Shown: in pieces, positions 35,766-44,729 of the stretch
Layout: each line of letters begins with the position of its first letter
How positions within the stretch are numbered: the first letter of the stretch is position 1
Source of the DNA: Leptolyngbya sp. Heron Island J
GTDB taxonomy: Bacteria > Cyanobacteriota > Cyanobacteriia > Phormidesmidales > Phormidesmidaceae
NCBI RefSeq assembly: GCF_000482245.1
Contig: NZ_AWNH01000034.1
Span: 1-62,644 of the forward strand
Direction of reading: 5' to 3'
DNA: 62,644 nt
Notes under the pieces: generated by a model
What the model was told of the DNA's origin: nothing
The model's database searches: none
What the model saw: the letters and a program-made list of their open reading frames with translations, nothing else
Program-made: the position numbers and the translations under genes

Positions 35766-37280
35766 TTAAGGCACCCCAATCGTCGTGATATAAAGCACCG
35801 CCTCATCCTCAGGAATACCCAGCACATCATTCACCTGGTCATCAAAAAAACCGGCAATGCCGCTAACGCCTAACCCCAATCGGGTCGCCGCCAAATTCAA
35901 CCGCTGGCCCAGATGCCCCGCATCCATATGCAAATACCGATAGGCGCGATCGCAATATCGCTCAATTGCCCGTTTCAAATTCGCCGTATGAATAATTGCC
36001 ACGCTAGCATCGCGACCTAAATTCTGCCCTAAGCACAAATGATGTAGCTCCCGGCGAAAATGCTTAAACCGCACCTGTCGCAGGGTAGTCGCGGCTGGAT
36101 CATAGTAATAACAGCCCGTATCCAGACTATTGACCCCCAAAACCACGATAAACGTCTGAATCAGACTTAAATCAAAATAATCAGGCTGCGCATCAAACCC
36201 CTGATCGCTGTAATTTTCAGGATGATACGTAAAATCCAATAGCTGTCGCAGCGGGTCTAGCGACATCGCCGCTCCTCGATAGCGCCGGGTGGAACGACGG
36301 TGCAACATCGCTTTAGTCAGATACTCTAAACCCTCCCCCCAGCTGATGGCAGTCACCTTAGTGCTGGCATTATTCCCAAACGGAAACGCATATTGAGACC
36401 CCGCTAACTGGCGCGGATGATCTAACTGGGCCTGCTCCAAACTTTTATCCGGCTGCGGCGTAATTTTACTCACCTGATGCAGCGCCTCTAGCAGCTGTTC
36501 ATCATCAGCTGGAACCGTCTCAATGGACAAGGCGCTGGGCAGCGCCGTACATCCCCGTGGCAAATTTTGCTCCACCTGCAGCAAGTCAGCCAAGGCTAGT
36601 ACTGCGATCGCCCCCTCTTCCTCCGCATTCAGATACAGCAAATCATTCACCGCATCATCCACAAAGCCCCCAATCAAATGGGGTCGATAGTCACACAGAG
36701 AAGCCGCCAGATCGATATTGCCCAATAGATGCCCCGTATCCAGACAGACCCGACGATAGGCCCGCGCCTGATAGCGCCAGGCAGACCGCTGAAAAATCAC
36801 ACTGGTCACCAGGGCTAGATGCGTATGTTCCAGGGCTGGGTGCCAGAAACACGCCTCCTGTAGCCGCTGCCAGGGATGATCGTCCCAAAAACGCACCAGG
36901 CTATGGGTTTTCACCTGATAGTTATACAAACCCGCTGGCAGATGAGACGTGCCACGGGAAATCAAATAAATCTCTGCCGGGTATAGCGCCCCGGCCGACG
37001 GCGCAGACCGGAGATAGACCGTTTCTCCAGTAGTGCTGGTGAACTTAGCCGTTAATCCATAGCTGTGGAACAAAAACTGCGACAGCCGTTGCCACCAATG
37101 ATCGCTCGCCTGCTCCACCGGCCTTAAATATCCCTGTAAATCAAAACGACTGCCCAGAGGATAGTGTTTATACACATCCGGCTGTTCAGCCCAGTTTAAG
37201 GTGCCTCGGGGCAACGCATCGGGGAAATACTTGGTGCGCTGGTGATAGTGATGAGCAAGAGAACGCGATGCCTCAGTCAT
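35766..37280 (-). CDS. SagB/ThcOx-type double nitroreductase-fold protein
   Basis: 504 aa formed of two nitroreductase-like halves (about 45-255 and 310-504). Both have SagB/ThcOx-type motifs: YLRSAPSAGALYPAEIYLIS and CLDTGHLLGNIDLAAS in the first, MLHRRSTRRYRG and HMDAGHLGQRLNLAATRLG in the second. The family uses FMN to oxidise azoline rings in peptide natural products or performs other dehydrogenations. No cyclodehydratase (YcaO) or precursor gene is visible here, so this could be a stand-alone member. The first gene of a divergent pair with the pentapeptide protein. Confidence 0.8.
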   Translation of the reverse strand: MTEASRSLAHHYHQRTKYFPDALPRGTLNWAEQPDVYKHYPLGSRFDLQGYLRPVEQASDHWWQRLSQFLFHSYGLTAKFTSTTGETVYLRSAPSAGALYPAEIYLISRGTSHLPAGLYNYQVKTHSLVRFWDDHPWQRLQEACFWHPALEHTHLALVTSVIFQRSAWRYQARAYRRVCLDTGHLLGNIDLAASLCDYRPHLIGGFVDDAVNDLLYLNAEEEGAIAVLALADLLQVEQNLPRGCTALPSALSIETVPADDEQLLEALHQVSKITPQPDKSLEQAQLDHPRQLAGSQYAFPFGNNASTKVTAISWGEGLEYLTKAMLHRRSTRRYRGAAMSLDPLRQLLDFTYHPENYSDQGFDAQPDYFDLSLIQTFIVVLGVNSLDTGCYYYDPAATTLRQVRFKHFRRELHHLCLGQNLGRDASVAIIHTANLKRAIERYCDRAYRYLHMDAGHLGQRLNLAATRLGLGVSGIAGFFDDQVNDVLGIPEDEAVLYITTIGVP

Positions 37281-37341
37281 AGTTGTGGAGTGAAGCTATG
37301 TGTTGAATGGATCCCCAAGGCCGAGGGTGCCCCCAGAAAAC

Positions 37342-37410
37342 CTTAAGTGACGCTTAAGAAAGGCCATTTTTTACGATATGTATCTTAATTTACATTCTGT
37401 AACATATCGT
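37342..37410. promoter_or_regulatory. Two inverted repeats in a divergent promoter region
   Basis: CTTAAG-TGACG-CTTAAG (37342-37358) and ACGATATGT (37373-37381) paired with ACATATCGT (37402-37410) across a 20-nt spacer. They lie between the start of the SagB-type gene (37280) and the pentapeptide gene (37499). Symmetry and location suggest operators, perhaps shared by both genes. Confidence 0.4.
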
Positions 37411-37498
37411 CTCTAGCTGCCAGGGACTTCTAGAGTTAGCCTCATTTAGCCAGTCGGCTACCCCCGCCGTATCTGATTATTTTGACGTAGATAAGTGT

Positions 37499-38023
37499 AT
37501 GACAGTTGATGAATTCTTGGCGGCTTATCAAGCTGGGAAACGTGACTTTCAAGGCATTGTGCTAGAGTCAGCCAATTTGTTTGATTGCGATATACGAAAC
37601 TGCGACTTGAGCGGTGCCCAGGCCCAGGGAGCCTATTTGCCCTATGCCAAACTGAGTCGAGTCCGGTTAATTCAAGCGACTTTGACCGGAGCCAACCTGG
37701 GCAATGCGTTTCTCCAGGCAGCTGATTTATCAAATGCTGAGCTGCAGGGGGCGGTGATGTCCTATACCAATCTGCGGGGGGCGATTTTGGCGGGGGCTAA
37801 GCTCTATCAGGCCAATCTCTACAGAGCTGATTTGACGGGGGCCGATCTAACGAGAGCCGATCTGCGTCAGGTAAATCTGAGTCGAGCTATCCTAACTAAA
37901 GCGCAACTGACTAATGCGGACCTGCGAGGGGCAAATCTATTTCGAGCCCAGGCCGTCGATTTGAGTGAGGCAATTTGCGATCGCACCACCATCGACCCCA
38001 ATGGCTACCCCATGGAAAATTAA
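37499..38023 (+). CDS. Pentapeptide-repeat protein (174 aa)
   Basis: MTVDEFLAAYQAGKRDFQGI, then about 125 residues of A(N/D)LxX pentapeptides such as GANLGNAFLQAADLSN and RADLTGADLTRADL. No signal peptide. The N-terminal helix matches the larger pentapeptide protein at 30800, marking them as paralogs of the same subfamily. Function unknown; pentapeptide helices sometimes mimic DNA, but evidence for that is absent here. Confidence 0.85.
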   Translation: MTVDEFLAAYQAGKRDFQGIVLESANLFDCDIRNCDLSGAQAQGAYLPYAKLSRVRLIQATLTGANLGNAFLQAADLSNAELQGAVMSYTNLRGAILAGAKLYQANLYRADLTGADLTRADLRQVNLSRAILTKAQLTNADLRGANLFRAQAVDLSEAICDRTTIDPNGYPMEN

Positions 38024-38121
38024 CCGAACTCTCAAGTCAGGGAATCCCTCCACCAAAGAGTAAAGCAAGCCGCACTAGCTCAGGTATGCTATGAGCAGTC
38101 TTTCAGACCTTACCTGCCCCT

Positions 38122-40920
38122 ATGACTGTGAGCGCATCATCAAAATCCGCTAACTGGCCCAAATTGGCCCTCATGCTGATAGTGATGTGTAGCCCCATCC
38201 AACCAGTTTTTGCCCAAGCCAATACCGCCGCCCCCGCTGCTGAGGTTGAGCGGCTGCAGCAAGAAGCCGATCGGGCCATGGGTCGAGCCACGACCCTGTT
38301 TGTCATTTTGCTGGGTACCCTGATTCTGCTGCTGGGCGTCGGCGTGGTCATGCTTTGGTTTTTGCGACGCTCCGTGGTTAACGAGGTGGCCACCGTCGTA
38401 CGCAGTCAGCTCAATGAAATGAGCGACCTCGAAGGTAAAATCCGCAACGCCAGCCGTGAACTCAATACCATTTTGGCTGAGGCCGGTGACCTATCCGACG
38501 AACTGAGCGAACGCTCCAGCAGTTTTCGGCGTGACCTCACCACCCAGCGTGATATTCTCACCAACCTGGTGGCCGATATCACTGAGCTAAAAGCCAAAAC
38601 CATTAAAGACTGGCAGACCGAACTAGACGATGCCCGTCAGCACCTGGGAACCACGCAAACCGACTTTCTTAAAGAATTAGACAGCCTCAAAAACGCCGCT
38701 ATTCAGCAGCTGCAGACTCTACAAGCCGATACCCGTCGCCAGCAGCAGTCCGTTTTCCAAGGGTTAGACAGCGCCCAAGCTACCCTCGACAATCATCTCT
38801 CCGGGCTCAAAGCCACCGCCGACCATCGCCAGGGCATTTTTCTCGATGAGTTAGAACGTAAGGAATCTATCTTTTCTGATGAGATTGGTACGCTACAGGC
38901 TGAGACCATTGAACATCGCGATCGCTGGTTAGAAAAACTCGCCAATCTGGAAAAAGACATTGGCCCCCAGCTAGAAAACCTGCGCAAGGCCATGAAAACC
39001 CAGCTAGAGCAGCAGCGGGACAGCATCATTGACGACATGCAGCAGGATCGAGGGGAATTTACCCAGCAGCTCAATGACATACAGGCCAACGCCCTGGGCC
39101 ATAAAGAATTAGCCCTACAAACCATTGAACGCTCCGTTGGGGACCTACAACAGCAATTTCAACAACTACGCAACGATATCGAAGGCCGCAAAGCCGACCT
39201 GATGCAACAGCTACGCCAGTCCACAGACGACTTCTTGACCCAGTTTGCCACCCTCAAGGTCGATGTCGAAGGCCGCAAGGGTGTGCTGTTGGGCGATATG
39301 GACCAGGTCGCCACCGACTTTAGAAATCAGCTAGACCGACTGCAGGGTGATCTAAGCACCGAACGCGAACAATCATTTCGCGCCTTACAGCAAACAGCCA
39401 ACAACTTTTCAAATCAGCTCAACCAGCTACAAAGTGAAACCGGAGACCAGCAGTCCCGCACATTGCAAACCATTGAAGTCACCGCCCGAGACTTTGACCG
39501 TCAGCTGAATGAGCTGCAGTCAGGCATTACCCAACAGCAACAACAGTCACTACAAAGCCTGCGTCAGCTAGAAAACGAATTTACCCAGCAGCTCAGCGAA
39601 GTCCGAGACGTTGTCTTTGGTCGTCGGGATGTGGTAATCGACAAGCTCAACAACTTTGACGCCAACCTCGGCAACCAAATTAATGAGCTAGCCGAAACCG
39701 CCCGAGGACGTCAGCAAGAAGCCCAGCAGCGGCTGATTGTCGTTGCCGAGCGGTTTGCCACGGCCCTGGATGGCCTGAAAGCTAAGTTTGAAGGCGAACA
39801 GTCTGCTACCGTTGCTGACCTGGAACAGCTAAAACAGAATTTTGCCCAGCAGTTGGAAGAACTGCAAACAGATGCCAAGGTGCAGAAAGATCAGATTATG
39901 CGCCAGCTTGGCGAAGTCACTCCTGAATATGTGGCCGATTCGTTTGTCGATACAGCTCAAACCCAGCTACAAAGCTTGACCGAGCGCCTATCGCGGCTGC
40001 AGGCCAACCGTCCCGAGTTATTTGAAACCATTGATGAGCTGATAGCCACTGCTGAAGGCCAGATAGAGACAGGCAATTTAGAAGAAGCGATTGCCACCTA
40101 TGATCGTGCCCTGGCCATTCAGCCCAGCAATGCGGATCTATGGTTAGCCCGCAGTAAGCCCCTCACTCAGCTCAAGCGTCGGGATGAGGCTCTAGCAGCC
40201 TTGCAAAAGGTCATTGACCTTGAACCCCAGCGGATTGCAGCCTGGTATCAGCGGGGGCTGGTGCTGCGGGAGCTACGTCGTTATGAAGATGCCTTGACCA
40301 CCTTTGAGCGAGTAATTGAGCTGGATAATAGCGATCCAAAAGCCTGGCTCAATAATGGCATGGTGCTCAGCCGTCTCAAGCAGCGAGAGAAGGCGATTAT
40401 CTCCTTTGATAAGGCCATTGCCCTTGACCCTACTTACCACGAAGCCTGGGTAAATCGCGGGGTGGCCTACGGCATTTTGCAAAAGACTCAGGAGGCGTTT
40501 GAATCCTTTGATAAGGCAGTCAATATTCAAGAAAATGATGGGGTAGCCTGGTTAAATCGGGGTCTGGCCCTGATGGAGCTAGAGCGCTTTGAGGATGCGG
40601 TACCTTCGTTTGAAAAGGCCACCCGGTTTAAGCCAGATTTGGTCAAGGCTTGGGATAATCGCGGGTTGGCTCTGGTGAAGTTAGGACGGGACCGGGATGG
40701 GCTTAAGAGTTTTGAAAAGGCGCTGGAGCTAAATCCGAACTATGCCAAGACGTACTACAATCGTGCCGTTTGTTATGCCCTGCAGCGGGAGACGGATAAG
40801 TCGTTAGAGAATTTGCAAAAGGCGGTACAGATTGACCCACGCTATAAGGAAGAAGCTCAGGCGGATGAGAGCTTTGAGGATATCTGGCAGGACAATTGGT
40901 TCAAGGAATTGGTCGCGTAG
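38122..40920 (+). CDS. Membrane-anchored 29-residue-repeat coiled-coil/TPR protein
   Basis: 932 aa. A signal-like hydrophobic segment (14-32, ending PVFAQA) and a transmembrane helix (about 58-81, followed by LRRS) anchor it; the positive-inside rule puts the bulk in the cytoplasm. Residues 134-601 are sixteen coiled-coil units whose F-x-x-Q-L-x-x-L cores recur every 29 residues (units start at 134, 163, 192, 221, 250, 279, 312, 341, 370, 399, 428, 457, 486, 515, 544, 573; one step is 33). Residues about 625-915 contain eight TPRs with clear A-W-x-x-x-G motifs. It looks like a long rod carrying a protein-binding module. No known family named. Confidence 0.8.
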   Translation: MTVSASSKSANWPKLALMLIVMCSPIQPVFAQANTAAPAAEVERLQQEADRAMGRATTLFVILLGTLILLLGVGVVMLWFLRRSVVNEVATVVRSQLNEMSDLEGKIRNASRELNTILAEAGDLSDELSERSSSFRRDLTTQRDILTNLVADITELKAKTIKDWQTELDDARQHLGTTQTDFLKELDSLKNAAIQQLQTLQADTRRQQQSVFQGLDSAQATLDNHLSGLKATADHRQGIFLDELERKESIFSDEIGTLQAETIEHRDRWLEKLANLEKDIGPQLENLRKAMKTQLEQQRDSIIDDMQQDRGEFTQQLNDIQANALGHKELALQTIERSVGDLQQQFQQLRNDIEGRKADLMQQLRQSTDDFLTQFATLKVDVEGRKGVLLGDMDQVATDFRNQLDRLQGDLSTEREQSFRALQQTANNFSNQLNQLQSETGDQQSRTLQTIEVTARDFDRQLNELQSGITQQQQQSLQSLRQLENEFTQQLSEVRDVVFGRRDVVIDKLNNFDANLGNQINELAETARGRQQEAQQRLIVVAERFATALDGLKAKFEGEQSATVADLEQLKQNFAQQLEELQTDAKVQKDQIMRQLGEVTPEYVADSFVDTAQTQLQSLTERLSRLQANRPELFETIDELIATAEGQIETGNLEEAIATYDRALAIQPSNADLWLARSKPLTQLKRRDEALAALQKVIDLEPQRIAAWYQRGLVLRELRRYEDALTTFERVIELDNSDPKAWLNNGMVLSRLKQREKAIISFDKAIALDPTYHEAWVNRGVAYGILQKTQEAFESFDKAVNIQENDGVAWLNRGLALMELERFEDAVPSFEKATRFKPDLVKAWDNRGLALVKLGRDRDGLKSFEKALELNPNYAKTYYNRAVCYALQRETDKSLENLQKAVQIDPRYKEEAQADESFEDIWQDNWFKELVA

Positions 40921-41158
40921 GTTGGGTTCGACTCCGCTCACCCAACACCTCTCGCTCTTTTACTGTCTCGCGAACCCAACAATCGGTACCCTACGCTATA
41001 TTTCCAAAACCTTAACAATCGATACCCCACGCCACGTTTAAAAATCTCAAATGTTAATCTTGGGTTGGGGGTTAAGGAAAATAGCCTGGAATTATCAATT
41101 GTTGGGTTTCAACGGATCGTTATAAAGCAAAGAATATTGGACGAATTATCAACCCAAC
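40921..41158. repeat. Intergenic TTGGGTT-type repeat cluster
   Basis: Contains several copies of TTGGGTT/AACCCAA (around 40921, 40940, 40974, 41071, 41102, 41152) and a degenerate repeated segment, AACAATCGGTACCCTACG against AACAATCGATACCCCACG. Such motifs are common in cyanobacterial intergenic space. They directly abut the decayed TIR gene. Confidence 0.6.
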
Positions 41159-41449
41159 CTACGAGGGGGTTCCATTTGGGCAAAATGTTCTAACAGTATT
41201 CGGTGAATGTAGCCGCCGCCAATCTTCTGCAGGAAGAGCAATCCACTCTCCTGACAATATTGAATCCTCTGAACCCAAGTCTGAACATGAAAATCTACAC
41301 TCACTCGAGTAAGGGCGCGGAATTGAGTCAACAGTCTTAAACACAGCATCAGCACCAAAATATTGACTCAAAAAATCATAAATACGCCCAGTGACATCGT
41401 TACTGTCACTACGTCGATAGGAGATAAAAACCGCATTGGAGACCAACAT
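41159..41449 (-). pseudogene. Decayed TIR-domain gene fragment
   Basis: The frame opens with NAVFISYRRSDSNDVTGRIY and FGADAVFKTVDSIP, the beginning of a bacterial TIR domain. After residue 44 the frame breaks; the continuation (VDFHVQTWVQRIQYCQ and the Trp-bearing strand) is read in other frames, and a normal TIR gene would extend at least 100 residues further. It ends in the TTGGGTT repeats. TIR domains in bacteria cleave NAD+ or act as signalling scaffolds in defence and other conflict systems. The adjacent Trypco1-like gene on the same strand suggests these were once one operon. Confidence 0.75.
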
Positions 41450-41494
41450 AGCATCTATCTATAAGACAGAAATGAGCGATAATTCAAGTTTATA

Positions 41495-41815
41495 CTACTC
41501 ACCCTTTTCCCACTCTAGGGTAATCTCTAAACTCGTCTTACCTGTCCCCTTCGCTAACGCTGCAATCAACAGCCCCTCCTGCATTTCCAATTCCACCCCA
41601 AACGTCACGCTCGCCTTTGTGGGTTTTGCCGCATTAATTGGCTTAGCAATGGCCGTCACAATTCCCTCAATCGAAGACGTGACCTTATCAAAGGAAGACT
41701 TAGGCCCCAACTTGTCTGAATCACCACGTGTGATTTGAGGTGGTTTTACCTTTACATAAATCAAGCTGCCATCCTCTAACTCTACAGGCACCGTTTGGCC
41801 AGATTCATAGTTCAT
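41495..41815 (-). CDS. Trypsin-co-occurring domain 1 (Trypco1)-like protein
   Basis: About 106 aa from ATG 41815 (MNYESGQTVPVELEDG); longer starts lack a ribosome site too. The pattern E-L-E-D-G-S-x-I-Y-V-K-V, a helical FDKVTSSIEGIVTAIAKPI and the final KASVTFGVELEMQEGLLIAA...SLEITLEW match the small Trypco1/CU044_2847 family, which is found fused or linked to trypsin-like peptidases, TIR, WD40 and effector-associated domains in predicted conflict systems. It directly precedes the TIR fragment. No peptidase gene is nearby. The function is not known. Confidence 0.65.
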   Translation of the reverse strand: MNYESGQTVPVELEDGSLIYVKVKPPQITRGDSDKLGPKSSFDKVTSSIEGIVTAIAKPINAAKPTKASVTFGVELEMQEGLLIAALAKGTGKTSLEITLEWEKGE

Positions 41816-41893
41816 TAGCAAGCAGTAAAACATCAGCTCTGTTATAGCGCTCTTGCCACAGTCGACCAACCCATCAGCAACATTTCGACAGGC

Positions 41894-41923
41894 AAAAAAA
41901 AGCCACCCCCGTTAAGGGATGAC
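41894..41923 (-). terminator. Rho-independent terminator after WD40 gene
   Basis: On the minus strand GTCATCCC (41923-41916) pairs with GGGGGTGGC (41910-41902) with two G-U pairs, followed by eight T residues (41901-41894). It lies 51 bp past the WD40 stop and separates that gene from the Trypco1/TIR unit. Confidence 0.78.
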
Positions 41924-41973
41924 TCAGATGTGCCAGGAAACTTAAATGAATTTAGACAATGAAGGCACTGTCG

Positions 41974-43242
41974 CTAATTGGCACGTACAGACGTTGCCTG
42001 CAACGTCTCTTCCCATCCTCCCGCCCTCTGCATCAACCACTCCACCGCCCAAAACCGTACAGCACCATCCGCACTACTGCTCATCAACACCTGGCCTTGA
42101 TCATCAAACTCCACATCCCATATCGCCATATCGTGCCCCTCCAGCGTCTGCACCAGTTGATGGCTTTTAACATCCCATAGCTTTACCGTCTGGTCATAGC
42201 TACCACTGGCCACCGTGCGTCCATCTGGGCTAAACGCCACCGAATACACCGCCCGATCATGACCGATAAACAGGCAGATCGGCTCAAACTTTTGCAGATC
42301 CCACGAAATCACTGACTTATCCTGACTACCGCTCACAAACATCTTGCCATCAGGACTAAAGGCTAAATCCCACACCGTTCTCTTATGAACATGTAATGTG
42401 ATCTGCTTCATCCCCAACTCAAGATCCCACACATGGATCATGCCGCGTCGATCACCGCTCAGGAGGGTCTTACCATCGGGACTAATCGCTACTGCTGTAA
42501 TGCCATGGGGATGCTCAAATGTATGCAATGGTTCACCTGTCCAAATATCCCAAACTCTGACGGTTTTATCAAAGCTACCACTGACTAACAAACGACCATC
42601 GGCACTGATGACCAGCGCTTTCACATCATCGGTATGCCCCGCCAACGTATGAAATGCCTGTTTTGTCATCAGGTTCCAAATGTGAATGTCGTTATCCCAA
42701 CTACCGCTAGCCATAAGCCTGCCGCTGGGACTAAACGCAACATTTTCAACTGCATCAGAATGGGCTTGATGAGATTGCAATAACTCCCCGGACATAGAGT
42801 CCCAAACCGACACGGTGCCGTCAGCATGTCCCGTTGCAAAAATCTGGCTGCTGGTATGCGCAGTACTGCCATAGGTGACTGCATCAGTTGTAAATGCTTG
42901 CCTGGAACCAAACCGACTATCAAACCCAATTGATGCCTGAGCCGTAGCCAAATCAGTAGCTACATAGGCAGTTCCTCTGCGAATAATCATTGGAGAAGCT
43001 GTCATATCTACAGCAACAGCGATGCAGGTTATGGCCAGGCTAGTTAGACTGATTTTTTCAAGGGTCGAGCTGTTCCTTTTACGTTTTTTCTTACTGTTGG
43101 CTGCTGGCTGTTGCTTAAACTGAGATAATCTGTCACCAAAATTTCTAAAAAACGATCTCTTTTCTGGAGCTTCGGTAGATTTTGAAGTAATGATCATGGC
43201 TTTTAACGGTTGCACCACTGCAGCACTTTCATGCAAGTACAT
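41974..43242 (-). CDS. Membrane-anchored WD40 repeat protein
   Basis: 422 aa. N-terminal cytoplasmic tail rich in Lys/Arg (NSKKKRKRNSS), one transmembrane helix (about 63-83, ITCIAVAVDMTASP), then a seven-bladed WD40 propeller with repeated motifs such as VAFSPSGRLMASGSWDNDIHIW, split across residues 130-400. The C-terminal WEETLQATSVRAN lies within a palindromic repeat copy (41985-42013), so the end is repeat-derived. Probably a scaffold in a membrane-associated complex. It is near Trypco1 and TIR remnants, but a terminator intervenes, so linkage is only circumstantial. Confidence 0.8.
   Translation of the reverse strand: MYLHESAAVVQPLKAMIITSKSTEAPEKRSFFRNFGDRLSQFKQQPAANSKKKRKRNSSTLEKISLTSLAITCIAVAVDMTASPMIIRRGTAYVATDLATAQASIGFDSRFGSRQAFTTDAVTYGSTAHTSSQIFATGHADGTVSVWDSMSGELLQSHQAHSDAVENVAFSPSGRLMASGSWDNDIHIWNLMTKQAFHTLAGHTDDVKALVISADGRLLVSGSFDKTVRVWDIWTGEPLHTFEHPHGITAVAISPDGKTLLSGDRRGMIHVWDLELGMKQITLHVHKRTVWDLAFSPDGKMFVSGSQDKSVISWDLQKFEPICLFIGHDRAVYSVAFSPDGRTVASGSYDQTVKLWDVKSHQLVQTLEGHDMAIWDVEFDDQGQVLMSSSADGAVRFWAVEWLMQRAGGWEETLQATSVRAN
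41985..42013. repeat. Palindromic repeat copy 1 (ACGTT..AACGT core)
   Basis: GTACAGACGTTGCCTGCAAC and its extension CGTCTCTTCC form an imperfect palindrome of the cyanobacterial GAGACGTT-CATG-AACGTCTC type. It overlaps the 3' end of the WD40 reading frame. Confidence 0.7.
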
Positions 43243-43563
43243 CGCCTGGTTGACCAGACTTGAAATTCTCTAGGAATGAGGATGAGGATTCAATTAGGTC
43301 CTATCTTTTGCTGTACAGACGTGCCATGGAATGCCTCTGCAGACAACATTTTGGACTTATAAAATCCTGATTTCTAGTCATAGCTGCTGCCAACGGCATA
43401 GGGCGTCACGAAGTATCGAAGTATCGCATACGCCATCGGCCAATAGATTAGCCATCCGTCACTGTGCTTCTATCAGAGAAGTCATCTTGCTAAAAAATGA
43501 AACGACAAAGCATTCTCCAGATAATACCTGGCAGTATCTAGACTCTATACACTGAACCTAACT
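43243..43563. other. Intergenic region with one palindromic repeat
   Basis: About 320 bp. It carries the WD40 promoter region and palindromic repeat copy 2 (43313-43341). Nothing else was recognised. Confidence 0.5.
43313..43341. repeat. Palindromic repeat copy 2
   Basis: GTACAGACGTGCCATGGAAT followed by GCCTCTGCA is a degenerate version of the same palindrome with a central CCATGG. Confidence 0.6.
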
Positions 43564-44103
43564 TTAGTGAGATCCTGCCCTCACTCGGGATATTTCTTTT
43601 TGAAACTCGGTTCCTTTGCGGACCAGAAACAAAACCGTAATGACAGTAATGCTCACGGTGGCGATGGGTGTCACCAGTGTCCACTGACCTGCCATTTTGT
43701 TGATGACGTGCCAGGTTAACAAAAACATGGCAGCATATGTCAGCATGTGGAGACGTTTCCAATTCTTTTTAAGGCGCTTTATGCTCCAGTCGTTGGAAGT
43801 GGCTGTCAGGATCGCAAAAATGATCAGCGTTGACAGTCCCTCAGCACTGGCTCTGTAGGTATTGAAATCAAAAAAGTCGAAATTGCGTTTGCGAATTACA
43901 AAATAGGTATGTCCCACGGCTAGGGCAAAGGCTAATATGCCGACAGCCCGCCTTTCTTTTAGTAACCAACGAACCACACCATGGGATTTGATTGAAGGGA
44001 ATACAATCCGCATGATGGTCGGGGTTAAGGTGGCAACATAGGCAGCTAATGCGAGAAAACCCAGATGGTTTCCCAGCGGAACAGATTCAAGTGGTAGACG
44101 CAT
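43564..44103 (-). CDS. Ferric-reductase-like haem-b membrane protein
   Basis: 179 aa with five to six transmembrane segments. RRAVGILAFALAVGHTYFVI and KRLHMLTYAAMFLLTWHVIN hold paired His residues expected to bind b-type haem, as in MsrQ/YedZ and other ferric-reductase-like transmembrane proteins. No flavin- or NAD-binding domain is attached, so electrons must come from or go to a partner. It is likely a membrane electron-transfer component. The gene stands alone; the nearest upstream gene on its strand is 626 bp away. Confidence 0.72.
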   Translation of the reverse strand: MRLPLESVPLGNHLGFLALAAYVATLTPTIMRIVFPSIKSHGVVRWLLKERRAVGILAFALAVGHTYFVIRKRNFDFFDFNTYRASAEGLSTLIIFAILTATSNDWSIKRLKKNWKRLHMLTYAAMFLLTWHVINKMAGQWTLVTPIATVSITVITVLFLVRKGTEFQKEISRVRAGSH

Positions 44104-44729
44104 TTCAGGTAGAGCACTGGTTGTTTAACTGTTTAGTGAAAAAGTCAAAAACGCACTAGCTGATTAGTGAAATTAGACAACCTCAAAGGTAAACTCTGAA
44201 ATACGAATGCTATTTTTCCTAGGCAGCTTGTTTCCTCTAGAAAAGCAAGTGCTTGGCAGTAAACCCAATAGTCTAGGGATTTCCGGAACCAGTTGAGCCA
44301 TTCAATACTTCAATCAAACCTCTTAGATGCCTCCTTCAAACCAGGCAAAGCGCTTTTGATGCACCCATGATGTCCCCATACATGCAAGATATACGTTGAC
44401 AAAATCCCTGGCGATAGGCTTTGTATCAACGGTCAACGCATGTTCTTGTTCACGGATATATTAGAGCAAGTTAATTTCACACGATCATATAGATCCGGAC
44501 GCTTTATGAAAAGTTTCTAATTTCTCCATTAGATACTGAAGATTTTACATATTGCATCAGGAAGATCTTGACTTTTAGTGCGCCTTTCCCTGGAAAACAC
44601 TTAGAAAACCCAATGTATGATTAGACAACTACCTACGTACATCTACATACGCAACAGTTATAGTCTAATAACTTACGCGAGCCCTGGCTGACTGCATACC
44701 GACAACTGTATCAAGGCATGTTGCTCAGT
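44104..44729. other. Intergenic region, no gene seen
   Basis: 626 bp between same-strand genes, AT-rich and without a convincing reading frame, repeat or terminator. It should carry the promoter of the ferric-reductase-like gene. Confidence 0.5.
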
